Positions 9,327 to 19,131 of a stretch of DNA of 19,653 nucleotides are shown one piece after another; the stretch's first letter is position 1, and the number at the start of each line of letters is the position of its first letter. The DNA is from Apophysomyces variabilis (lineage: Eukaryota > Mucoromycota > Mucoromycetes > Mucorales > Mucoraceae). Made by a program: the position numbers and the translations under genes. The notes below the pieces were generated by a model, which ran no database searches, was not told the DNA's origin, and worked only from the letters and a program-made list of their open reading frames with translations. The stretch covers positions 1 to 19,653 of the forward strand of contig MZZL01000124.1 in NCBI GenBank assembly GCA_002749535.1, read 5' to 3'.

Positions 9327-11706
9327 ATGACAGATCCAAACAGATTCATTTCTGGTTCTCCCACTGAAATCACCAATGAACAGCTTGAGACTTTTCAAGC
9401 CATCCTCGATACTTTCATTGCACCACTCACAAAGGGCGAAGAAGACGCTTTGCTGAAAAGGCTAGCTGGACCTGGTGGCTCTCACACGCCAGAACAAGTC
9501 CATGAATTCGCTCAGTTGAGCGCCACATCTGCTCAATCGGCCAAGCATGCCATAGCCCTTATAGATCAATCCGTTCCCGTAGCTCGTCGCCGGGAATTAT
9601 CCATCCTTTTGTCCTTACTCTCGACGCGTGCTGGCACATTTGCGCTGACAGGACATTTTGCAGAGTTCAAAAACCTCACACGACAAGAACGGGAAGCTGC
9701 ACTTCTACAATTACAAAACGCGTTCTTCCCGAAATTCCGATTGATTTTCAAGGCGCTGGTCTCCCTTGCGTGCTATCCCAGCTATCGTGCACAAGCCAAT
9801 CCCTTCTATCGGGCCATGAACTACCCAGGGCACGATGCTGATAGATCAGAGCCGGATTTGAAACCTGAATCACTTCCTGAACGTTTAAGCATGCTTTCTC
9901 TGGATGAATTAAAGGATGGTCAGCGATTTGACGCCATCGTTGTGGGTAGCGGTGCTGGTGGAGGTACAAAATTAAAGTTTATAAAGTTGCGATTCCTAAA
10001 CCCAAACGGAATTATACAGGTGTCACTGCAGCGGAGCTTGCAAAGGCAGGAAAGTCGGTCATCGTTATCGACAAAGGAACCTATTATCACGAATCAGACT
10101 TTGACCCTCAAGAGAGTAGCGCCTATGGAAATTTGTATGAATACGGCGGCTTTTTTACCAGCAGTGATGCAGCCATTAGTATATTGGCAGGCAGCGTCTT
10201 TGGAGGAGGAACAACTGTGAATTGGTCTGCTTCGCTGAAGGTAATATCATTCATGTCAATGAGGATTACAGAGCTGAATATTCCGATACAAATCTAGTTG
10301 CAACATTTCGTACGTGAAGAATGGGCCAAGCAGGGTTTGACCCACTTTGTCTCGCCTCAGGTAACGGTGGCAAATTCAATCTCGTTACTTAATCCCCAAT
10401 CCAGTTTGCTCGTGATCTGGATCGTGTATATGAACGCATTGGAGCAAGTACAGCTGGTATACAACACAATAAATCCAACCAAGTTCTGGTTAACGGATGC
10501 GCAGCCCTTGGATACCATATAACCGATATCCCTCAGAACACAGGCGGAAAGCAGCATAACTGCGGTTCCTGTTTTGCAGGATGTAGAGTTGGTATCAAGA
10601 ACGGTACCATGAATACCTGGCTGCGGGATGCAAAAGATTATGGCGCAAAGTTTTTGGATAAGACCAAGGTTTTGCGCGTCCTTGTCGAGAAAGGGAAAGC
10701 TATTGGAGTGGAATGTCTTGTTCAGAATCGACATCGCATCAAACTTTTCGCCGATATCATTGTGGCTTCTGGAGGATCTTTACAAACCCCTGGCTTGCTC
10801 CTTCGCAGCGGTTTGACCAACAAAAACATTGGTCGTAACTTGCGCCTTCACCCAGTAACACTAACGTTCGGTTTCTTCGACGAGGACATAGACACCTACA
10901 ATGGCTCTATCATGACAGCTGTAAGGTTAAACTGGGAGAATAATTTGAGAAACTCATCGATTGAGGATAGCTTAGCAATGTTTGCGAAAACCTTGATCAA
11001 GGAGGCTACGGTGCCAAGCTGGAGGTCCCCTGTCTGCCTCCATCCTCATATGCAGCCTCGATTCCTTGGAGAGGAGCCGCGCATCACAAAGAACTGATGA
11101 TGCGGTATCGCAAATGTGCGCCTATCCTGACACTTGCTCGGGATAGAGATTCTGTAGCCTCCGTACACTACGACGAGAATGATAATTGCGTTGTGAACTT
11201 CAGTTTGTCCAACTTTGATCGCCAATCAATCATAGTTGGTATGGAAAAGTCACTAAACATCTTGGTTGCAGCTGGTGCACGCGAAGTTCAAACCACTCAA
11301 TATGGGGTGGAGCCATTCGTGTTTGAACCTGGGGAGGAATCGCGAGTGGACAATCCCCGTTACGTTCAGTGGCTGGAAAAGGTGATAAAACATGGCCTTC
11401 CTCAGGAAGCCCCTGGTATTTTCTGCGCTCATCAAATGGGCTCTTGGTATGTGCTTCTTCCCCTGATAATAGCAGGGAAACTCACCTTGACCTGATATTT
11501 GAAATAGTCGTATGGGCGTTTCCCCTAAATCCTCCGTTACGAAGCCAACAGGTGAGACATGGGAAGTTAAGAACCTGTACGTCTCGGATGCATCATTGTT
11601 TCCAACAGCTAGTGGTGTCAACCCTATGGTCACAATCGAAGCCCTTGCGTTGCATGTTTCTCGAAGTATTAACAACCGTAGCACCCAGCCAACTTCAAGA
11701 CTTTAA
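9327..11706 (+). CDS. Long-chain fatty alcohol oxidase (GMC oxidoreductase family)
   Basis: Oxidises long-chain fatty alcohols to aldehydes with O2, giving H2O2 (EC 1.1.3.20 by family); the FAD enzyme feeds omega-oxidation/alkane use, usually in peroxisomal or microsomal membranes. Six exons: 9327-9963, 10020-10240, 10298-10360, 10405-10920, 10971-11446, 11508-11706; introns of 44-61 bp; 2112 coding bases, 703 aa, within the family range. The dinucleotide motif VVGSGAGGG (Gs at about 207-212) spans the first splice site. Then come KSVIVIDKGTYY, GSVFGGGTTVNWSAS, a cysteine cluster NCGSCFAGCRVG, ASGGSLQTPGLLLRSGL, IGRNLRLHPV, ALSNV and PWRGAAHHKELMMRYR. Near the end lie HQMGSCRMG (catalytic-type His at about 633) and SGVNPMVTIEALAL. 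The N-terminal 200 residues are the alpha-helical extension typical of this branch. The acceptor of intron 4 must be the GATAG at 10970, not the TTAG five bases later, to keep the frame. Confidence 0.93.
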
Positions 11707-12156
11707 GTCCAAACAAACATAATCTTCACATTTGTTTACTATGTACACAATGTTTGAGTCTCGTTTCTCTCCCAGAATAATTATGATGCAAGCCATACCG
11801 TTCACCTTGGCTACCTTTAATATATTCATCCTGCCTACCCTGCTGTTGTCCTCCGTATATTAAATCTTGCATGCAATTTTGAAGCTGTCATTTTTTTCAG
11901 CCACAAAGCAAAAGAGATGGGAAGAAGACAGCAGCGAGCCGACGTAGAACAGAATAAGAGCCTGCGATTTCTCGTTTCATTAATTGATCATTTCAATTAT
12001 ATGCGGAAGAAATGCTAAAAGCATTGTTTAGATTATTATAATTTTTCCTTTTCTGCTTTATTTCTTGTCGGTTAAACTTGGCTCTTTTACTAGTCATACC
12101 GCCTATGAGTTATGGATGTGATACATACAAAAATAATGAGGACTTCCCTCCACTGG
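11707..12156. other. Convergent intergenic region, 3' ends of two genes
   Basis: This 450-bp AT-rich region lies between the stop of the alcohol oxidase (plus) and the stop of the FHA protein (minus). It should hold both polyadenylation regions. A few TTAATATATT and AATAAT-like words are present but no clear AATAAA serves either gene. No further gene seen. Confidence 0.4.
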
Positions 12157-13603
12157 TTACTCTTCTGCGTATTCATCCTCGTTTTGTTTCTCTGCTTTTG
12201 TGCGCTTCATTGATAGTGATAACGATGAGGATGAGGATGGTGCAGTATAAGCCTTGGCGGGAGGTGGAATGTATGAACTGCGGTTGCGGCCGAGCTTAGG
12301 AGGTATTTTCCAGAAGTATTGTTTGTCCTGCAAGGTACATTTGCGCGCACTTCGTCCAACTTGTGTGTAAGTAGCCCTTCGCCATTCAACTGGATCCAGA
12401 TCGCCATTGTAATAGTAAAGGTTTTCCTTTGGTGATCCATCTGCTGTTTTGCCTTTACGTACGATCTCGCCAAAAAATGGCTTCTCTTTGAGCTCACGCT
12501 GAATACGCTCTATCCAGACCTCTCGTGATTGAAGCTTATATGCAGGGTTGGAGCTCATAATACGAGAGCAGATGTCACTGACAGGCATAGATGATTTTCG
12601 CGAAAACACTTATTGGACATGAGTAACGCCATTAAATTTGCATTCTATCAACGTCTTACCCAAAGCATCAATGATCACTTCAGAGTAATCCTGTATCCCT
12701 TCTGTCAAGTTTTCTTCCTGGTTTTCGTCGTTTCCTGTTGACACTACATCATTGTCGTCTTTCTTTTTGTTGTCCTCCTTGTCTGTGCTATCAGTTGACG
12801 GCATTTCCTCTGATGTAGTTTCTTTCTTTATGGCTGCGACTTCGTGATCATCCTCTCCAGACAAACATGTAACGTTCAATTGCTTCTTTCCCTCCTCTTG
12901 TATTGTTTGCTTTTTTTCCACTTCTTCCACTTTCTCTTCTGTCTCATTGCACTGACGTTTCTTTGGAGGCTGATCCAATTCATCGTCAAATAAGCTCTGG
13001 GGATTTACTGGAACCGTCTTTGCAATTTCTTTATCAAATCGCAAAGGCGGTGGAGGTTGTTTAAATATAATGTGATCTCCCAATATGTCGACAAACGAAT
13101 CATCTTCCAGCAATGCGCGTTCGTGTTGTCGATAATGTACGTCATCCACCCTAGCACCATTAAGACCAACAACAAGCAGTTCAAAATGATCGCTATCAGG
13201 GTTGTATTGGATAGAAACATGAGTTCTGCTAATTTGTCGATTTCTTCTTCCGATTTTGATAGTCGATGCGCCTCCTCGTCCCAGTGTGATAGGCTTCTCG
13301 TATGAACCCATGATGACAATAGGATTAACTGTATAAATGGAGCTTCGCTCGGAAGAGAGATATCCAACATCAGAAGTGCGTACAAAGTCATCCGAGTTTA
13401 ATTCATCGCATCTATCTCTTTCTGGTGTTTCTGGTAGACGAGTGATCTCTTGAAGGGGTCTACGAGGTGAATCATTTAGTAACCGTTTCTGAGATGGTGG
13501 CGGTGACGAGTAAAACTCTTCATGAACTAAACAAGGTTGAGTGAATGGGTTGAAGCGAAGACAAATGTATAAAATGAAAGTTACAGTAATTTTCGTTCGA
13601 CAT
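12157..13603 (-). CDS. FHA-domain nuclear protein, Tos4/Plm2 type
   Basis: Three exons: 13585-13603, 12660-13526, 12157-12608; introns of 58 and 51 bp; 1338 coding bases, 445 aa. The FHA domain spans about residues 73-163: GR at 89-90 (ITLGRGGAST), SRTH at 106-109 and NG at 129-130 are the canonical phosphothreonine-binding positions. A proline/serine-rich segment precedes it. A low-complexity acidic/lysine linker follows (about 165-285). A conserved C-terminal domain starts near 296 (VFSRKSSMPVSDICSRI), with GKTADGSPKENLYYY and CTLQDKQYFWKIPPK, the tail known from fungal Tos4-like proteins. In yeast these are chromatin-associated G1/S-induced proteins linked to the DNA-damage response; the same role here is inferred. 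The first exon is 19 nt long. The unspliced alternative start at 13644 would give a hydrophobic N-terminus unlike the family, so I prefer ATG 13603. Confidence 0.82.
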
Positions 13604-13666
13604 GAGAGATTTCTGCACAGGTTAAGGAAAGTGTTATTGGTCACTCTACATTATTTTTTTTCTTAT

Positions 13667-13708
13667 CGCGTCAGTCCAGCCAATCACACTCTGGGAATTT
13701 TGACGCGT
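13667..13708 (-). promoter_or_regulatory. MluI cell-cycle box (MCB) pair upstream of the FHA gene
   Basis: A perfect ACGCGT lies at 13703-13708, 100 bp upstream of the proposed ATG. A partial site, GACGCGA on the minus strand, ends at about 13667. An ATTGG (reverse CCAAT) lies between them at about 13679. ACGCGT is the binding core of the fungal MBF transcription factor, which drives G1/S genes. Because Tos4 was named as a target of SBF, the site agrees with the gene identity. Binding is inferred. Confidence 0.5.
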
Positions 13709-14510
13709 TATGCTCCTTGTTTTTTAGGGACACCCTCGTCCTTGTCATTGACACCACAATGAACCTGCCGAAAAACGTCGAACTCTCGTTTCTCGATCCG
13801 AATTAAAGCTCTTTCAGTCCAATGCTGATTTTAATGCTTGTCAACAGGTTAGAGTACCTGTACTAATGGCGTTTCATATGATATAACAGAACTTATCTTA
13901 CAATAACTATAACCGTAGCTGTAAACGTCTACAGACCCCATTAACTAATCCCCTCCATAACAGTGTTCAGCTTGTTTTTTAACTCTTTTCCCTGGTTCTA
14001 TCAAACGTTTTCGGCAAATACTTGACTTGGCCATGCTGACAAGCATACTGAATTTTGTTATCTATCCCTTGGCTTTGAATGACCTGTCTCCTATTCCATT
14101 TTGATTATCTGAGCAATATCCTGACTCTCTCTCGTTAACCAAACGTTTCGTATATCTAATACAGTATCACTGCTTGTCTACTTTTCATTTCAATTTCTGA
14201 CTAGCTATTTCATTACTTACCTTTCTTGGTCGTATGTGAAGCGGTCAGTTCTCGCTTAGGCTTTTTTTTTTCTTTCGTGCCATGTACCATTAATAAACGC
14301 TGTGCCGATTCTCGGCATGGCATAGGCAGAAATAACTTGTATTTCTGACGAAGCTACTTTATATAAAGCGTAAACACAACCTGCTGCTTTATTGAACGTT
14401 TGCAACACATAATATTATTGTTAGCGTCAATCCCAACTCTTTGTAGAATGCAAAAATTGCTATAATAGCGTAAAAAATTTATTCGGATAAAAAGAGTTTA
14501 GGATGCTCAT
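13709..14510. other. Intergenic region, no gene recognised
   Basis: This 800-bp stretch separates the FHA gene promoter from the 3' end of the thaumatin-like gene. It is AT-rich with stops in all frames and no open frame of note. A TTTATATAAA word at about 14359 resembles a TATA box on both strands but no gene start follows on either side. A short palindromic pair (GTGCCGA...TCGGCAT) lies near 14300-14318. Confidence 0.35.
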
Positions 14511-15170
14511 CTACGGACAGAAGGTGATTGTATAACCCTGGGCATTGCAAGTGTAAGTACTTGTCTTGTCATCGAAAGCATAGCTGTAAACATCAGGGCA
14601 GGCGCTCTTGACTTGCTGGCTATATTGGCTAGGGCTGCAGGTTTGAGGTGTGTTGTTGGCGCCCGTGCAGCAGTACTGTGGAGCGTTGAAATGGGAGCAT
14701 GCACTTTGGCAACCAACGTAGGCACCGTTTGAATATACTGCAAATCCTGAAGGGCAACCGGGCAAGGGATTACATGTAGGTGAACCACAGCGATACTTGC
14801 TGCCATCACCTTGACCACCAATGGGCGAGACAGAGATAGGAAGGTTCCAGCCATCCACGAAGGACACATCGTAGAAATCGTTTCCACCATATCCACCGAA
14901 CGTAAATTCGGCCAAGGAAGCAGGGTTGGCAGCGCTCTCTGGTGGGCAACCGTAACTGTCACAGTTTTCACGACCCCAGAAACGACCGCTCCAGTTGTCC
15001 GGCAAAGAGTAAGTTTTGCTTTGTCCGGGACCAAGAGCACTTGGACCTTGCTGATTGCTAGCTACAGAGACAGTCTGACCGCAGTTGTTCTTGACAACAA
15101 CGTTCTTAGCCAATGAAGTGGAGGCAAAAGCATATAAAAGTGCAGAGGTAGCAATGGCAGAAAAGCGCAT
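14511..15170 (-). CDS. Secreted thaumatin-like protein
   Basis: Single-exon gene of 219 aa. Residues 1-21 (MRFSAIATSALLYAFASTSLA) form a typical signal peptide with an SLA-K cleavage site, so the mature protein of about 198 aa is secreted. It holds 14 cysteines, between the 16 of large and 10 of small plant thaumatins. Family features: VVVKNNCGQTVSVAS at the N-terminus, WSGRFWGRENC in place of the plant TGDC signature, AEFTFGGYGGNDFYDVSFVDGWNLP (the block that builds the acidic cleft), YCCTGA, and CSPSQYSQQVKSACPDVYSYAFDD followed by TYTCNAQGYTITFCP. Fungal members are thought to bind or cleave beta-1,3-glucan of cell walls; which applies here is unknown. A TATA box lies 68 bp upstream. No introns, unlike its neighbours. 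Confidence 0.95.
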   Translation of the reverse strand: MRFSAIATSALLYAFASTSLAKNVVVKNNCGQTVSVASNQQGPSALGPGQSKTYSLPDNWSGRFWGRENCDSYGCPPESAANPASLAEFTFGGYGGNDFYDVSFVDGWNLPISVSPIGGQGDGSKYRCGSPTCNPLPGCPSGFAVYSNGAYVGCQSACSHFNAPQYCCTGANNTPQTCSPSQYSQQVKSACPDVYSYAFDDKTSTYTCNAQGYTITFCP

Positions 15171-15237
15171 GTTGTCTTAGTTCCTTTAGATAAGAAGTGG
15201 TTCTGTTGAAGTCTGCTTGGAGGGCAATTCAGGATCA

Positions 15238-15246
15238 CTTTATATA
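15238..15246 (-). promoter_or_regulatory. TATA box of the thaumatin-like gene
   Basis: TATATAAAG on the minus strand lies 68 bp before the ATG at 15170, a normal core-promoter distance in fungi. A short AC/CT-rich leader follows. This suggests a regulated, strongly inducible gene, which is inference. Confidence 0.6.
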
Positions 15247-15300
15247 AAAAATAGTTCTCGGCATTGAGTAAACAGGTTGAGCCGATGTACGACCAAGCCA

Positions 15301-16390
15301 AAGGTGCGTATTACTATGAGAGCTAGATTTTTTTCTGCTCTTAAACCATGCTATATGGTGAAAGGGAGCACAAGTAAAGTCATCGGATTCCACAATTTTG
15401 CAAAACAAAGCGTACGCTTCATCATAACTAAAGACAACTTTATTTATCGCCTATAACCATAACCTAATCTTTCCACATGTATATGAGCCTCCTTTTTTTC
15501 ATGGTACCTTGACTTGACCTGTTTTGGTATTCAAGTTTAAAATTACGTTTTCCCGATAGATTAAGTGGACCCTTTTCCGAGACTCGTACAACTTTAAAAA
15601 GTTCGGATGAAGCACATTGGCTCAAAAATACGCAACATTACGACACTTAACTTAGCTGTCATATCGAATTTCGTCACAAGCTTTGCTGATGTGCTTATTT
15701 CCATTGGTATCTTCTGAATATCTGCTGCAATATATATTCTCCAGTTAATGAACATAGTACTAGAACACTGATTATAAAATCATGAATTGCAAGTAAAGTT
15801 TGCTCTACTGCTGGTGGTGAACGATTGAACTTTCTTTCTTCATTTTCCCGCTTTCCAACTTGTACCTCGTTGTGCATACTTAATTGTGGTACATCAGGGG
15901 CTTAGATTCATGCGTCCGATCGCGTCAAAGCCCGGCGACTGGATACATGACTCAATACATATCATTAGCTTATGTTTACGAAACCTAAGAATAACGGGTT
16001 CTTGATATTATCAGACCTCCATGTATCAACAATAAAACCAATTCTACTTTCTCGTTTTATTTCAAAATGTTTCCTTAGATATCGTCTGTGAATTTAATAT
16101 GCACTGCGTTTAGAGACATCCACTAGCATCACTCACGAACCGATATGAAAAGTTAAACTATAATTAGCTGCCATTTACTTTTCAAGTGGCACAAATTTTT
16201 CGACGTTGCGTGGGAGCGCATGGGAGAAGTCGCCGGATGACATCGTGGTCTTATTCGTTTACTGCAGCTTAGTGACCAGTATGAGAACGTGCGCATTCAT
16301 GTAAATACGGTCTAATGCAATCACATACGGTAAATGTAACTATCACTGACTTTTCTCCATACTCCGAAATCGCCACGAGCTAAGGATTGC
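15301..16390. other. Gene-poor AT-rich stretch
   Basis: No open frame longer than about 60 codons and none with recognisable motifs (the longest, 15695-15877 minus, is 60 codons and unremarkable). No RNA gene, repeat or promoter pair seen. Confidence 0.35.
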
Positions 16391-16517
16391 GGTTCAGATA
16401 CCAAGCCCACTGCAACCAATGCAGAAAGCAGAGGCAAACATCCGTGGCTTTAAACAACCTGCAATCACATAGGGTTAGATCATGCAGATATTCTTAGAAG
16501 GCGACTCCCTTTATAGA
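16323..16517 (-). pseudogene. Fragment resembling the start of a small membrane protein
   Basis: On the minus strand a TATA-like word (CTATAAAGG, about 16507-16515) is followed by an open segment (about 16340-16455) translating to HGCLPLLSALVAVGLVSEPQ and then SLARGDFGVWRKVSDSY before a stop. A hydrophobic helix followed by GDFGVW recalls the first membrane segment and loop of fungal SUR7/PalI-like or claudin-like four-helix proteins. No in-frame ATG or continuation was found. It may be a remnant, an exon of a gene I cannot assemble, or chance. Confidence 0.18.
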
Positions 16518-16855
16518 TGCGTTAGGATTAGACCAGAACTTGTACTAGATTAAAAAATTATCGGGAAAAAATAACCAAGACAATCGATAGAAGTGTGCTT
16601 CAAGTCCTCTGGAATACCTTAGTATTCTGAGCTTATAATTGTATCCCGTCTTGCACGCTGATGCATTTGTTATTTGCCTTTGATAAGAAGAACGAACACA
16701 AATCGGAAAAACAAAGATTGGAATACGGTGGATAAAAGTAGAAAACTACATAGCTCAAATTTACTGGTTTGGTACTATGCTGGTTATTTTCTTCGTCGCG
16801 TTACAGCTGTTTGTTCTGGCACTATAAGAACGGTAGCCATTGTTTTCCAAAAATT

Positions 16856-17255
16856 TTAACTAAACCAAGGGTATAAAATCAAACTAAATCTCTTATTCTC
16901 CCATATCATAAGGATCTGTAGAAGACCAAAAACCGCAGTCAACAAGTTGATCCGTATATCACCCTTCCAATACCTGCCAAATTCATCCACGTTGCTGGCT
17001 TCAGGGGCAACTGCTTGTACACTACACTTTCGTATCATCGTAATCAGATAGTTCGGTTCCATTAAAAATCGAACCTACCCAATGAGCACCATGAAATGAC
17101 GGGTTGCCCTCCTTTGCTAGTAAGTCGGTATAATGCGGATTTCACTCAGTTAATCTTTATTTGGTCCGGGACCATTGAGCGTCATATCAAATTATGTTCG
17201 TTCCCGTCTACAGTTCCTCGATGGATGATTCGATGGCATGAGATGACTGTTCCAT
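16856..17255 (-). CDS. Candidate small multi-exon gene, unknown function
   Basis: A consistent splice model exists: exons 17212-17255, 17079-17116, 16963-17021 and 16856-16915, with introns of 95, 57 and 47 bp, all GT...AG. The last intron has a GTTGAC branch and a TTTTTGGTCTTCTACAG acceptor. The 201 coding bases give 66 aa, beginning MEQSSHAIESSIEEL, then KGGQPVISWCSLG, then VYKQLPLKPATWMNLAGIGR. I do not recognise the family. The single 68-codon open frame at 16856-17062 on the same strand overlaps and reads the last part in another frame, with a hydrophobic segment. Either could be true. The model depends only on splice-signal quality and on three in-phase joins. Confidence 0.22.
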
Positions 17256-17778
17256 GTTCACTTGTAAGAAAAAATACAGATTATGGCCGATTCTGATATC
17301 TTTGGCAAGTAACTTACCCACATATAATGTCTTTTGATGCTATGTTTAATAGCCCATATTTCACATCTTTGCTTTCCCGGAGCAAATTTCCTAGGTCATA
17401 ATGCCATTTGTCTTCCTTCGTGTCTTTTGAGATTTCACCAGCTCCCATATCGTATTCATCTTTGTTCTTGTGGACTAGAGATAATAAATCACTCTAATTT
17501 AGCATGTTATCCAGAGATTGGCGAAATATTTCCCAATACGTATCTGTTTGTCTAACGCATACGGACATAATTTCTACCTCTGGATATATGTTAGAGTACT
17601 TTTGATGTTCGTTCATTAATATCTGTTTGTGTCAACTATCAGTGATTGCAAACACATGAATAGTATCTTTATAGATTGATGTCACTATGATAAGTTGCAT
17701 TTGAACTTCATGACAAACACTGGACGAAATGCGACACTACTTCCTAAAATAGGAGCACGTTGGTATGCTCTGTAATAA
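17256..17778. other. Gene-poor stretch
   Basis: The open frame at 17334-17555 (plus, 73 codons) has no recognisable family. Otherwise stops are frequent in all frames. No repeat or RNA gene noted. Confidence 0.3.
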
Positions 17779-17919
17779 ATGGAACAAGTGGACGGTTCTA
17801 ATGAAGGATCATTAGCAGTAACCGATGAAAATAACAATGAGCTTGCGAATGATAATCAGCACCGCAATGCGGTCAAAAAGAAACCGCACCACTGGCGTCG
17901 TATCCCGTTTACTATCTAA
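17779..17919 (+). CDS. Short hydrophilic ORF, possible 5' gene fragment
   Basis: ATG 17779 opens a 46-codon frame ending at TAA 17917-17919. The translation starts MEQVDGSNEGSLAVTDENNN and ends with a basic, aromatic run KKKPHHWRRIPFTI. Its bias (acidic/Asn-rich, then basic, with little hydrophobic noise) is unlike chance translation of the surrounding DNA. It resembles the cytosolic N-terminus of a membrane transporter or enzyme whose remainder is missing. I see no clean donor site to extend it and no TATA box upstream. Could be a small protein, a remnant or chance. Confidence 0.25.
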   Translation: MEQVDGSNEGSLAVTDENNNELANDNQHRNAVKKKPHHWRRIPFTI

Positions 17920-18338
17920 GATTATCGTATAACTCTTACAAGGTTGCTTAATGATATATAGTTAAGGGAAAGCTGACGGTCGATATAAACTAGATCGGAA
18001 TATCTTTTTTTACTCAGACTAAACAAAGGTTACGAAGGATCTATACAATCATTCGATGACTAAATGTCGAAGCACTCCAATTGTTAAAAACATCGTGTTG
18101 GCAAGCAAAAGCCGGGGTTTAATGATAAAACACGCCGCGATACAACTGTTTATGAACATTGCCCACTTTATTCAATTTATCCAACCATGCATTCTAAAAA
18201 TCACATTTACTGTTGTTTTACGCCACTTTCATTTTTGTTTGAAGTTTAGATAACAGATACGCCATCTATCAACAATACCGTTCCACTTATATCAAACTAC
18301 CAAAACCTGTATTCATTACAGCAAGCCGACGTTTAGCT
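17920..18338. other. Gene-poor stretch
   Basis: Contains one plus-strand open frame (18056-18253, 65 codons) with hydrophobic stretches but no known motif. Nothing else seen. Confidence 0.3.
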
Positions 18339-18443
18339 TCAAAACTCACAATATTCAGCTTTGAAATAGGGCAATTTCACCTTTCGGACAGTGTAGTCCA
18401 TGACATTTTTGGACGGTGGCCGAGTAAAGTACGTGATTATCAT
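18339..18443 (-). pseudogene. Small ORF carrying repeat copy 1 (RPPSKNVMDY), possible gene fragment
   Basis: A 34-codon minus-strand frame from ATG 18443 to TGA 18339 reads MIITYFTRPPSKNVMDY, then TVRKVKLPYFKAEYCEF. The RPPSKNVMDY part is repeated 590 bp away as RPSSKNVMNY in the second copy of the 32-bp repeat. The differences fall partly at synonymous or conservative positions, suggesting both derive from a coding family. No family recognised. Confidence 0.25.
18392..18423 (-). repeat. 32-bp dispersed repeat, copy 1
   Basis: Matches 18982-19013 at 28 of 32 positions in the same orientation, with a central perfect run TCATGACATTTTTGGA-like core (CATGACATTTTTGGA). Similarity stops abruptly on both sides. 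Confidence 0.6.
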
Positions 18444-18981
18444 CCTGACACCTTGAATCATGAACCGCTGAAAGCTCGTTGTTGTACGCTGAGCCGGAAT
18501 ACCAATGACCAAGTAACAATGTAACAGCTTTAGAGATTTAATGACTTAGTAAGATAGACAGAAGATGATATTATTTTCTCTGTATATTTTTATAACAAAC
18601 CTGTTCTTTTCCTATGACATGACCAGTGGTGAGTCATGGAAAGTTGTATTCTGACATAACTCACATTAAGAGCATTTGAGACACTGCTAGAAAAGGTAGA
18701 ACTAATGTACTCCAAAAGAGGCAGCAAAGTGACACAACGGAAAAGTGATGATGTCGTGTCAATCCCGATCTGAAATAGTCCGCACAAGTTCTTCAAGGAT
18801 GATCGACGAGTCCAATGAATAAAATAAACGATAGATAAAAGGGTAATGTTTACTCTGTCTTGTCTGTCTAATATTTATATTTTTTGATTCTAGCTACATT
18901 ATGTAATCCTTGTCGGCAATGGGACGCAAAAGGAAACCAATTGAGAGCATTACGTCAAAGTCGATAACCGAGAGTACTTCT
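18444..18981. other. Stretch between the two repeat copies
   Basis: AT-rich; the 68-codon minus-strand frame at 18590-18796 has no recognisable motif. No RNA gene seen. Confidence 0.3.
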
Positions 18982-19013
18982 TGTAGTTCATGACATTTTT
19001 GGAAGAGGGCCGA
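18982..19013 (-). repeat. 32-bp dispersed repeat, copy 2
   Basis: Second copy of the 32-bp repeat (28 of 32 identical to 18392-18423). Read on the minus strand it encodes RPSSKNVMNY and continues KKYSRLSTLT before a stop. Confidence 0.6.
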
Positions 19014-19082
19014 AGATCACCATCTTAAGCTCTCGACCGTGATTGGTGGAACAGTTTGTGTAACAACAAATGCAAAAATTGC

Positions 19083-19088
19083 AAAAAA
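19083..19088 (-). terminator. RNA polymerase III terminator (T6)
   Basis: Six Ts on the minus strand lie 43 bases after the tRNA-Ser 3' end, the first run of four or more Ts downstream. Confidence 0.5.
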
Positions 19089-19131
19089 GTAAGCTAGTAC
19101 CAATTTGTTTGGTAGGTGTTACACTCGTTAG

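Noticed and set aside
9109..9398. Minus-strand open frames over the start of the alcohol oxidase gene
   Set aside because: They overlap the well-supported first exon or its promoter and carry no motif.
10970..10975. TTAG at 10972-10975 as acceptor of alcohol oxidase intron 4
   Set aside because: It would shift the frame; the GATAG ending at 10970 keeps the conserved ALSNV...GYGAKLE reading.
11253..11684. 143-codon minus-strand open frame
   Set aside because: Antisense to exons 5 and 6 of the alcohol oxidase, whose motifs are unambiguous.
14507..15040. 177-codon alternative frame inside the thaumatin-like gene
   Set aside because: Same strand, shifted frame; the other frame has a signal peptide, the cysteine pattern and family motifs.
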